Source of the DNA: an uncultured bacterium
GTDB lineage: Bacteria; Cloacimonadota; Cloacimonadia; Cloacimonadales; Cloacimonadaceae
Assembly: GCA_937960795.1 (NCBI GenBank)
Contig: CALGPA010000096.1
Span: 1-12,489 of the forward strand
Direction: 5' to 3'
DNA length: 12,489 nt
Below are positions 7,052 to 12,489 of this stretch, one piece after another. How positions within the stretch are numbered: position 1 is the first letter of the stretch; each line of letters opens with the position of its first letter. Under the pieces are notes generated by a model. That model was not told where the DNA came from and made no database searches. It saw only the letters and a program-made list of their open reading frames with translations. The translations under genes were made by a program, and so were the position numbers.

Positions 7052-8036
7052 AGGGGACCTCGATCTCGTCTAGGATGCGCCCGATAATCTCTTCGCTCTT
7101 GACCTCTTCGGCTTCGGCTTCATAGGAGAGCACGATTCTGTGGCGGAGGATGTCTCCGCCGATGGCCTTGATGTCATCAGGAATCACATATGCTCTGCCT
7201 TCCATATAGGCATGAGCCTTCGCTGCTCGGGCAAGACAGATGCTGGCGCGCGGAGAAGCTCCAAAACTGATCAGCGGAGCCAAAGTTCCCAGCCTGGGAT
7301 AGCGCTGCGGATGCCGAGTCGCCATCACCAGATGCAGGATATAATCCACCAATTTCTCTTCCATGAAGACGCTGTGCATCACTTCGCGCATGCTTTGGAT
7401 CTTTTGAGGACTCAAGACCGGGGCGATCTGAATCGGCTTGGGATCCACCATCAGATCAAGGATGCGGCGTTCCTCATCGATGCCGGGATACTTGATGATG
7501 AGCTTCATCATAAAGCGGTCTACCTGTGCCTCAGGAAGAGGATAGGTGCCTTCTTGCTCGATGGGATTTTGTGTCGCCATCACGAAGAATGGATCTGGGA
7601 GTGGCTCGGTGCTGTCGCCGATGGTGACTTGGCGCTCTTGCATTGCTTCGAGGAGGGCGGATTGCACCTTGGATGGCGCGCGGTTGATCTCGTCGGCGAG
7701 GATGAAATTCGCAAATATGGGACCCTTTTTGGGCGTGAACTCAGCGCTTTTTTGGTTGTAGATCAAAGTCCCGGTGATATCCGCCGGAAGCAGGTCCGGC
7801 GTAAACTGGATGCGGGCAAAGCTGGCTTTGAGACTGGCGGCGAGGCTGCTGACGATGAGGGTCTTTGCCAGCCCCGGAACACCCTCGATGAGCACATGCC
7901 CATCGGCCAGGATCGCGATCAAAAGACGTTTGAGGATCGCGGACTGTCCCACGACGGCTTTGCCGATCTCCCGCTCTACATCCCGAAGGATAGCGGAGCT
8001 CTCTGCTACCTTGGCTTGAGTTTCTTCAATTAACAC
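7050..8036 (-). CDS. moxR: MoxR-family AAA+ ATPase
   Basis: 328 aa. AAA+ motifs in order: Walker A GVPGLAKT (52-59; the usual GxxGxGKT serine/glycine position is Ala, as is common in MoxR), Walker B ILADEINR (112-119, Asp115-Glu116), sensor 1 in ATQNP (Asn157), and the EGTYPLPEAQVDRF arginine-finger region ending near Arg174. A C-terminal lid helical domain completes it, and the length is normal for the MRP subgroup of MoxR. It is a cytosolic ATPase thought to act as a chaperone with VWA proteins, here the DUF58 protein, BatA and BatB. The GTG start follows AGGGGG by 4 nt; an ATG 3 bp further upstream is out of frame and stops at once. It is the first gene of the operon, starting about 20 bp downstream of the rpmB terminator. 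Confidence 0.95.
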   Translation of the reverse strand: MLIEETQAKVAESSAILRDVEREIGKAVVGQSAILKRLLIAILADGHVLIEGVPGLAKTLIVSSLAASLKASFARIQFTPDLLPADITGTLIYNQKSAEFTPKKGPIFANFILADEINRAPSKVQSALLEAMQERQVTIGDSTEPLPDPFFVMATQNPIEQEGTYPLPEAQVDRFMMKLIIKYPGIDEERRILDLMVDPKPIQIAPVLSPQKIQSMREVMHSVFMEEKLVDYILHLVMATRHPQRYPRLGTLAPLISFGASPRASICLARAAKAHAYMEGRAYVIPDDIKAIGGDILRHRIVLSYEAEAEEVKSEEIIGRILDEIEVP

Positions 8037-8059
8037 ATAACCCCCTGTGCTGCTGGTAA

Positions 8060-8100
8060 AAGAGAAAACCGGGAATCCGGCCTGACCGTAATTCCCGATT
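8060..8100 (-). terminator. Rho-independent terminator after rpmB, directly upstream of moxR
   Basis: CGGGAAT (8070-8076) pairs with ATTCCCG (8091-8097), and an inner CGG/CCG stem lies at 8078-8080 and 8086-8088. Read on the minus strand, the hairpin is followed by GGTTTTCTCTTTT, a U-rich tract. It ends 39 bp past the rpmB stop. Because moxR begins at 8036, it could also act as a leader attenuator for the bat operon. Confidence 0.7.
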
Positions 8101-8135
8101 CATTATCTAAAAGCTCTGACGCGTAATGAGGTATC

Positions 8136-8333
8136 TTATTTGGATACGGCTTTACGGACTTTGTTTGCTTTGAGGCAAGAGCTACAGACTTTTACACGTT
8201 TCACTCCATCACCGATGATGGCGCGAATCTCATGTAAATTCGGATAAAACCGACGCTTGGTGGCGTTGAGCGCATGAGAGCGATGATTCCCCACCTGAGC
8301 GGTCTTTCCACAGATATCGCATATTCTTGACAT
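8136..8333 (-). CDS. rpmB: 50S ribosomal protein bL28
   Basis: 65 aa. The protein starts MSRICDICGK and contains VGNHRSHALNATKRRFYPNL, the conserved bL28 core that contacts 23S rRNA in the large subunit. Two CxxC pairs (Cys5/Cys8 and Cys50/Cys53) make this the zinc-binding form of L28, as opposed to the cysteine-free form many bacteria use under zinc limitation. The length is normal. AAGGGA about 11 nt before the ATG is the likely ribosome-binding site. It is not next to rpmG or other ribosomal genes here. A possible promoter lies in the 68-bp gap upstream and a good terminator follows. Confidence 0.97.
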   Translation of the reverse strand: MSRICDICGKTAQVGNHRSHALNATKRRFYPNLHEIRAIIGDGVKRVKVCSSCLKANKVRKAVSK

Positions 8334-8368
8334 GATAAACCGTCCCTTAATTTATTGTTTTGAGTGCC

Positions 8369-8396
8369 AAGTTATTTGCAAGGCATATTTTGACAA
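8369..8396 (-). promoter_or_regulatory. Possible rpmB promoter
   Basis: On the minus strand TTGTCA (8391-8396) is followed after 16 nt by TAACTT (8369-8374). The -35 box is close to consensus but the -10 box is poor. The position in the short gap between the kinase stop and rpmB is suitable. No experimental support. Confidence 0.3.
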
Positions 8397-8401
8397 GTCT
8401 T

Positions 8402-9517
8402 TTATTTAATTGACTGAGGAATGCGGATGTCAAAGCGGCTGCCGCCTCCCGAGATTGGGACATACTCCAATCTTCCTCGATGCTCTTGCACAAGCTTGCG
8501 GCAGATCGGAAGCCCGAGCCCGGTGCCATGATTCTTTCCCTCTGAGACAAAGGGCTGGAAGATGCTGTCTCTGATCGCCGGCGGCACTCCCGGGCCATCG
8601 TCCATCACGCTGATCTGCAGCCAGCCCGAGGCCGTTGATGCCAAGATCTTGATCTTGCCATCAGAGGTCATCGCTTCACTGGAATTCTTGATCAGATTCA
8701 TCAAGGCTCGGCGGATTTTGGGTCCATCAAAATAGACAAAGTCCGTGACTTTGTTTTCCACCACAAACTCGATATTTCGTCCCTGTAGCGTGGCTTGGTT
8801 GATCTCGGTGAGTTCATCAAAGAAATCTGAAAGGTTGATCTTCTGGATCAAGGGCGTGCTTTCCACACCTCTGGCAAAATCAAGGATTTCTCGCACCAAT
8901 TGATCGATTAGGCGAGTCTGCTTGACGATGCTCTGGCTAAATTCCCCGCTTCCGGGGAAGAGGTTTTCGATCAATTGAGCGGTCAGCACGATCACCGTCA
9001 AGGGGGTCTTGATATCATGGATGATCTTACTGGCTGCCATGCCGATAGCCATAAGGCGGTTTTGGCGGATCATCTCATCCATGAGGGTCACAAAACGCTC
9101 GTTTGTATCCCGAAGTCTACCCGATAGGGTGCGAGTCAGATCAAAGAGAATCTCGGGATAGGTCGTGGCGATCCGAATAAAGAGCTCTTTGGGGATGCTC
9201 ATCAGCTCGGTGTCTTCCAGGGCATAGACGGAGGCGCTTCTGGGCTCTTCGGTGATGATGCCCATCTCGCCAAATATCTCCCCCGCTTCCAAAACAGACA
9301 GCTGGGCATGCTGAGGCTCTTCTTGCTTTAAGCCTTTGCTGATCTCGACCTTGCCTTTGCAGATGAAGTACACACTTTCAGCGGCTTCATTTTCGGCAAT
9401 GATCTGCTCTCCTTGGGCATACTTGACAGGCTCCAGTTTCGGATCAAAATCCTTAAAGAATTGTTCTGTCAACTTTCTCGTTCTCATAGGCTCTCTTGGG
9501 ATCGTAGGTTGGCTCAT
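8402..9517 (-). CDS. Soluble sensor histidine kinase with cyclic-nucleotide-binding domain
   Basis: 371 aa with no signal peptide or membrane helix. Residues about 20-135 form a CRP-like cNMP-binding domain with the phosphate-binding cassette FGEMGIITEEPRSASV, keeping the Glu (84) and Arg-Ser (93-94) that contact the cyclic phosphate in CRP. A linker helix (about 136-160) leads to the dimerisation/phosphoacceptor helix IIHDIKTPL, with His167 as the phosphorylated residue. The HATPase domain (about 225-371) has the N box NLIKNSSEA (Asn274, Asn278), G1 box DDGPG (306-310) and G2 box GTGLGL (331-336). It should autophosphorylate in response to a small cytosolic ligand or to partner proteins. No response regulator is present in the window, so it is an orphan kinase here. 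AGGGAGG lies 4 nt before the ATG. The ligand is unknown. Confidence 0.93.
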   Translation of the reverse strand: MSQPTIPREPMRTRKLTEQFFKDFDPKLEPVKYAQGEQIIAENEAAESVYFICKGKVEISKGLKQEEPQHAQLSVLEAGEIFGEMGIITEEPRSASVYALEDTELMSIPKELFIRIATTYPEILFDLTRTLSGRLRDTNERFVTLMDEMIRQNRLMAIGMAASKIIHDIKTPLTVIVLTAQLIENLFPGSGEFSQSIVKQTRLIDQLVREILDFARGVESTPLIQKINLSDFFDELTEINQATLQGRNIEFVVENKVTDFVYFDGPKIRRALMNLIKNSSEAMTSDGKIKILASTASGWLQISVMDDGPGVPPAIRDSIFQPFVSEGKNHGTGLGLPICRKLVQEHRGRLEYVPISGGGSRFDIRIPQSIK

Positions 9518-9558
9518 TCTCCCTCCCTTGGGATGAAGCTTGTATAGTCAAAAGAACA

Positions 9559-9587
9559 ATGACATGCAACGCTTGCTTATTTGTCAA
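9559..9587 (-). promoter_or_regulatory. Probable sigma70 promoter for the sensor kinase gene
   Basis: On the minus strand a perfect -35 box TTGACA (9582-9587) is separated by 17 nt from TGTCAT (9559-9564), which matches 4 of 6 bases of TATAAT. The -10 box lies 41 bp before the start codon. The spacer contains GCAA-CGC-TTGC (9566-9576) and TTGCTTATTTG (9573-9583), words related to those upstream of the arsR gene. Confidence 0.55.
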
Positions 9588-9604
9588 GCCTTTTCGTCCG
9601 AGTA

Positions 9605-9919
9605 CTATCTGGCTTCGGAAATGCCCTCATCCACCCGGCTTGTCGCCAGCTGTGTGAGGCACTCATAGACGTCAAAGACACAGTTGCACAAAAGTCTGTA
9701 AAAGACCTGATTGTTTTCTCTGCGGCAAGCCACGATTCTGGCATTTCTGAGCACCGAAAGATGCCGTGATACCGTGGAAATATCACTTCCGATCAAGGCC
9801 TGAAGTTCGCCAACGCAGTGCTCTTTCTCTCTTAGTCTTTCCATGATAAAGATCCGCGTGGGATGCCCCAAAGCCCTGATAGTTCGTGCCATATCTTTGT
9901 GACGTTCTCTAAAATCCAT
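9605..9919 (-). CDS. ArsR-family winged-helix transcriptional regulator
   Basis: 104 aa, a normal size for an ArsR/SmtB repressor. The winged helix is clear: ALGHPTRIFIMERLREKEHCVGEL (helices 1-3, about 16-39), recognition helix STVSRHLSVLRNARIV (48-63), and the beta wing ACRRENNQVFYRL (64-76). It should bind DNA as a homodimer and let go on sensing a ligand or redox change. Cys35 sits at the alpha-3 position used for metal in CadC/ArsR proteins, but the full ELCVCDL motif is absent. Four more cysteines lie at 65, 78, 80 and 87, the last three clustered before and within the last helix. No transporter or resistance gene is adjacent; the neighbours are typA and the sensor kinase on the same strand. 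AAGGAA lies 6 nt before the ATG. The ligand cannot be predicted safely. Confidence 0.92.
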   Translation of the reverse strand: MDFRERHKDMARTIRALGHPTRIFIMERLREKEHCVGELQALIGSDISTVSRHLSVLRNARIVACRRENNQVFYRLLCNCVFDVYECLTQLATSRVDEGISEAR

Positions 9920-9929
9920 GTCTGGTTCC

Positions 9930-9950
9930 TTGCTTGATTTTTGCTTGCAA
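9930..9950. promoter_or_regulatory. Candidate operator: TTGCTTG direct repeat upstream of arsR
   Basis: TTGCTTG at 9930-9936 is repeated at 9941-9947, an 11-bp period (one helical turn). The second copy runs into TTGC-TT-GCAA (9941-9950), an inverted repeat. It lies 11-31 bp before the arsR start codon, downstream of a TTGACA box at 9972-9977, where an autorepressor would bind. No -10 box near consensus was found with it. Confidence 0.35.
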
Positions 9951-10076
9951 TTCCTTATGGAGGGCTTCTCGTGTCAAGCTTTTTTCGACAGGCCCTGGAT
10001 AAGCAAAGACCACGCTGGACTCTGAACCCGGCTTAGTCTTTTGAAGCTCTGCCACATTGGCTGGAACTTGGAGTTC

Positions 10077-11885
10077 TCAGCCGGCAATCTCTTGGCGCTT
10101 CCTATCTGTGTGATGCAAAGTCTTTTTACGCATGCGGATGCTATCCGGTGTGATCTCCAAAAGCTCGTCATCACCGATGTATTCCATGGCTTGTTCGAGG
10201 CTGAAGAGTCTGGGCGGAATCAGCTTGATGGCGTCGTCTTTACCGGCAGCACGGTTGTTTGTGAGCTTCTTGCCTTTGCAGACGTTGATCACCAAATCCG
10301 AATCCTTGCTGTGCTGTCCCACGATCATGCCGCCATAAACCTCGGTATTTGCTCCGATAAAGAGCGTTCCCCGCGGCTGGAACGCATTCAGCGAATAACC
10401 CAGAGCCACTCCCTTTTCCATGGCGATGAGAGAGCCATGCGAGCTTCCGGTGATCTCCCCTTTGTATTCCTCATAGCCTAAGAACGCCTGACTGATGAGC
10501 CCGGTGCCGCGCGTCTCGGTGAGGAACTCATTGCGGAATCCGATAAGACCACGTGCCGGAACCTTGAACTCAAGGCGTGCATAGCCGTCGATTACCGGAC
10601 TCATGTGGATCACTTCGCCTTTTCTTTTGCCCATGATCTCGATGGTGGCGCCCACATATTCTTTGCCCACATCCACAGTCGCGATCTCAGTGGGCTCCAA
10701 GAGCTTGCCATCTTCGCGTTTATAGAGCACTCGCGGCTTTGAGACCTGGAATTCATAGCCTTCCCTGCGCATGTTCTCCATGAGGATGGAAAGCTGAAGC
10801 TCTCCTCTGCCTTTGACGGTAAAGGATTCGCCGGAAGGGTTGCGTTCGGCGACCAAGGATACATTGGTCTTGAGCTCGCGCTGCAATCTTTCCCAGATCT
10901 TGCTGGAGGTGAGCCATTTGCCGCTACGTCCCATGAAGGGGGAGTTGTTTACATAAAATTCGATCGCAATGGTCGGCTCATCAATGCTGATACCCGGAAG
11001 CGCTACTGTCTCGTCCTTATCCGCCACTGTCTCGCCGATGTCGATATCTTCCAGACCTGCCACCGCGACAATGTCTCCTGCGTGGGCGATCTTGATCTCT
11101 TTTTTGTTGAGTCCTTCATAGCTGTATAGAGCTGAGACCCGATAGATTACTTTTGTGCCGTCACGCCTGAGCAGCGCAACATCACTGCCGCTTTTGATGC
11201 TACCATTGTGAATTTTGCCGGTGCCCATCTTGCCGACGTAGTTGTCATATTCGATCGCCGAAACCAGCATCTGCAGAGGCAAGCGCCTATCTCCGGAGGT
11301 ATTCGGCACTTCTTTGATGATCAGATCCAAGAGCGGAAAGATATCCTTGGGCTCGTCGTTCAGATCCAAGACGGCATAGCCATCTTTTCCGGAAGCATAG
11401 ATCACCGGGAAGTCCAATTGCTCATTCGTCGCGCCTAGTTCCATAAAGAGCTCAAAGACCATGTCCAACACAGCATGCGGCCGGGCTTTGGGGCGGTCAA
11501 TCTTGTTGATCACCACGATCGGATGCAAGCCCAATGCCAGAGCGTTTTTGAGCACATATTTAGTCTGCGGCATGGGCCCTTCAAAGGCATCCACCAAGAG
11601 CAAAACGCTATCCACCATATCCATGATGCGCTGCACTTCGCCGCCAAAATCAGCATGGCCGGGAGTATCAACTAGATTGATCTTGTGGGAATGATAATGC
11701 AGGGACGCACTCTTGGAAAAGATAGTGATCCCGCGCTCTCTTTCTATGTCGTTTGAATCCATCACTCGCTCTGAGATCTGCTCATTTGATCTAAACACTC
11801 CGGCTTGACGGAGGATGGCATCGATGAGGGTGGTCTTGCCGTGATCCACGTGGGCGATGATGGCTATGTTCTTTATATTTTGCAT
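10077..11885 (-). CDS. typA: Translational GTPase TypA/BipA
   Basis: 602 aa, full length. GTPase motifs: G1 AHVDHGKTT (11-19), the switch I stretch ERERGITI (48-55), G3 DTPGHADF (73-80), G4 NKID (127-130), and ASGKDG as G5. EF-G-like domains II and III, domain V and the TypA-specific C-terminal domain follow (about 200-602). The latter includes GRGELQLSILMENMRREGYEF and a late GLIGFRNEFLTETRGTG stretch, both hallmarks of TypA. It binds the 70S ribosome in competition with EF-G and helps ribosome assembly and adaptation to cold and other stress. AAGGA lies 5 nt before the ATG. I saw no clear promoter in the 79-bp gap upstream and no U-tract terminator in the 157 bp between its stop and arsR. 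Confidence 0.97.
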   Translation of the reverse strand: MQNIKNIAIIAHVDHGKTTLIDAILRQAGVFRSNEQISERVMDSNDIERERGITIFSKSASLHYHSHKINLVDTPGHADFGGEVQRIMDMVDSVLLLVDAFEGPMPQTKYVLKNALALGLHPIVVINKIDRPKARPHAVLDMVFELFMELGATNEQLDFPVIYASGKDGYAVLDLNDEPKDIFPLLDLIIKEVPNTSGDRRLPLQMLVSAIEYDNYVGKMGTGKIHNGSIKSGSDVALLRRDGTKVIYRVSALYSYEGLNKKEIKIAHAGDIVAVAGLEDIDIGETVADKDETVALPGISIDEPTIAIEFYVNNSPFMGRSGKWLTSSKIWERLQRELKTNVSLVAERNPSGESFTVKGRGELQLSILMENMRREGYEFQVSKPRVLYKREDGKLLEPTEIATVDVGKEYVGATIEIMGKRKGEVIHMSPVIDGYARLEFKVPARGLIGFRNEFLTETRGTGLISQAFLGYEEYKGEITGSSHGSLIAMEKGVALGYSLNAFQPRGTLFIGANTEVYGGMIVGQHSKDSDLVINVCKGKKLTNNRAAGKDDAIKLIPPRLFSLEQAMEYIGDDELLEITPDSIRMRKKTLHHTDRKRQEIAG

Positions 11886-11964
11886 TTTAGTCCTTTTTTG
11901 TAGTCAATGGCTGCCACTTTTTGTAAATGGGTGATTTCGTCAACAAACAATCTCGGAAAGGCTT

Positions 11965-12285
11965 ATGATCTTTAAGATTGCCCCTAATCATGAGCTTGAT
12001 TGGAGCACAGATTTTAAAGACACATACCCGGCTTCCAAGGTCTCGCTAAACATGACTCATGGCGGCACATTCTATGTTCTCTGGGAAAGAAACCGCCGAG
12101 TCTATGTCAATCTAATGAATATGAGTGGTCAAATACTTTGGGCTGAGGACATTTCCCCGGAATCGGGAAGCTGTCAGATTTGCGATGGCGCGGCGAAGAT
12201 GATGGCCGGTGGCTTCTTTACCCCACAAAACCGCTGCGCAATTTTGCGGGGACCCCGAATCGCTTCGCTCGATGTTCCGGAATGA
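11965..12285 (+). CDS. Short ORF, probable gene remnant ending in a repeat
   Basis: 106 codons, divergent from typA, with GGAAAGG 3 nt before the ATG. Residues 1-70 look protein-like (FKDTYPASKVSLNMTHGG, then YVLWERNRRVYVNLMNMSG, then ILWAEDISPES) and recall, weakly, one blade of the repetitive G...W/sDGaGGaiiaW proteins of Cloacimonadota-like secreted proteins. There is no signal peptide. From about residue 86 the frame runs through a strong hairpin (12221-12251) and a copy of the CATTCCGG intergenic repeat, which supplies the tail and stop. It may be the stump of a longer secreted-protein gene cut by repeat insertion, or a chance ORF. Whether it is expressed cannot be said. Confidence 0.35.
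   Translation: MIFKIAPNHELDWSTDFKDTYPASKVSLNMTHGGTFYVLWERNRRVYVNLMNMSGQILWAEDISPESGSCQICDGAAKMMAGGFFTPQNRCAILRGPRIASLDVPE
12221..12251. repeat. Inverted repeat, 10-bp stem with one mismatch
   Basis: CCCCACAAAA (12221-12230) pairs with TTTTGCGGGG (12242-12251) with a single A/C mismatch and an 11-nt loop. It lies within the 3' part of the 106-codon ORF and directly joins the CATTCCGG-family copy. The left arm is preceded by CTTCTTTA, so it could also act as a terminator for minus-strand transcripts, although none is expected to reach it. Confidence 0.6.
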
Positions 12286-12290
12286 CTAGT
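12252..12290. repeat. Intergenic palindromic repeat, copy 3 (inverted relative to the left end)
   Basis: CCGAATCGCTTCGCTCGATG is followed by TTCCGGAATGACTAGT (12275-12290), which is the reverse complement, with one mismatch, of the ATTAGTCATTCCGGAA at the window start. The arms CCGAA and TTCCGG form an imperfect palindrome around a CGCTTCGCTCG loop, as in copy 1. A short further echo, TGGAATGACTAT, lies at 12311-12322. Confidence 0.7.
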
Positions 12291-12351
12291 ATAAACTGGT
12301 AGTGTAGATATGGAATGACTATCTGGGCTAGCAGGCAGCTTAGCTATAAAA

Positions 12352-12383
12352 CGACAAGATGTCGCTTCCACAATGGAAGGCTG
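12352..12383. repeat. Dispersed CGACAAGATGTCG repeat, right copy
   Basis: CGACA-AGA-TGTCG (12352-12364) is a 5-bp-stem hairpin. It and the following bases (TTCCACAATGG, then AGGCTGG) match 201-233 in the same orientation, with 14 identical bases at the start and scattered matches after. The left copy has a longer stem. Confidence 0.65.
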
Positions 12384-12445
12384 GTTTTGGGCTGGTGGGC
12401 AACTCGGTGATGCCCTATATGAAGTTCAAACACTCAGTAGTCTCC

Positions 12446-12482
12446 AAAAAAGACTGATCAAGCATAGCCTCCGGGCTTTTTC
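12446..12482 (+). terminator. Weak terminator-like hairpin at the right edge
   Basis: AGCC (12466-12469) and GGCT (12474-12477) form a short stem with loop TCCG, followed by TTTTT. Alternatively AAAAAG (12447-12452) pairs with CTTTTT (12476-12481). There is no clear gene upstream on the plus strand apart from the doubtful ORF at 11965-12285, so the role is unclear. The 204 bp from 12286 to the end otherwise hold only repeat fragments and no gene I can support. Confidence 0.3.
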
Positions 12483-12489
12483 ATTAGCT

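Noticed and set aside
7140..8033. 297-codon plus-strand ORF opposite moxR
   Set aside because: It is the antisense of an unmistakable AAA+ ATPase gene, its translation is rich in His/Asp/Arg with no recognisable domain, and it has no ribosome-binding site of note.
10043..10076. Terminator at GAACT-TGG-AGTTC just after the typA stop
   Set aside because: The stem is only 5 bp and the minus strand after it has no T-run.
10041..10481. 146-codon plus-strand ORF opposite the end of typA
   Set aside because: Antisense of the conserved TypA C-terminal domain, with no independent support.
1..12489. CRISPR array, transposon or prophage to explain the flanking repeats
   Set aside because: Repeats are few, irregularly spaced and not separated by equal spacers; there is no transposase, integrase or cas gene, and the genes are ordinary chromosomal ones.

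Overview
The window reads as chromosomal DNA of an uncultured Gram-negative bacterium. My best guess is the Fibrobacteres-Chlorobi-Bacteroidetes group, and within it Candidatus Cloacimonadota. The grounds are a complete moxR-DUF58-bat cluster of the Bacteroidetes/Cloacimonadota/Leptospira kind, a four-cysteine ribosomal protein L28, moderate GC, and the style of the intergenic palindromic repeats. No 16S or other phylogenetic marker is present, so this placement is inference. All ten confident genes lie on the minus strand; only one short, doubtful ORF is on the plus strand.

Reading in the direction of transcription (right to left): typA/bipA (ribosome-associated translational GTPase), a small ArsR-family repressor, a soluble sensor kinase with an N-terminal cyclic-nucleotide-binding fold, and rpmB (bL28). 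These have gaps of about 70 to 160 bp, so they are probably separate short transcription units. A good intrinsic terminator follows rpmB. Then comes a tightly packed operon of about 7.8 kb: moxR, a DUF58 protein, a BatD-like membrane protein, batA, batB, a batC+batD reading frame, and batE. Within the operon the junctions are a 12-bp gap, a TTGA overlap, an 11-bp overlap, a 2-bp gap, an ATGA overlap and another ATGA overlap, so the cistrons are almost certainly translationally coupled.

The operon encodes a MoxR AAA+ ATPase, three von Willebrand A (VWA) proteins (DUF58 protein, BatA, BatB) with intact MIDAS metal-site motifs, TPR/SH3 scaffold proteins (BatC, BatE) and two signal-peptide-bearing membrane proteins with the same cytosolic helical domain. 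Together they probably form an inner-membrane, ATP-driven chaperone or envelope-stress assembly. The family was named for Bacteroides aerotolerance; its biochemical role is not settled.

The most unusual points are: (i) batC and batD form one uninterrupted 781-codon frame in which the BatD signal peptide sits internally, apparently through loss of the batC stop codon; (ii) the small protein between DUF58 and BatA uses a TTG start and carries a paralogue of the BatD C-terminal domain; (iii) the moxR start lies only about 20 bp beyond the rpmB terminator; (iv) a TTGC-type sequence element is shared by the upstream regions of the arsR and kinase genes; (v) both ends of the window carry the same families of palindromic intergenic repeats, and at the right end one runs into and ends a short ORF that looks like a gene remnant. 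I saw no CRISPR array, transposase, tRNA or rRNA.
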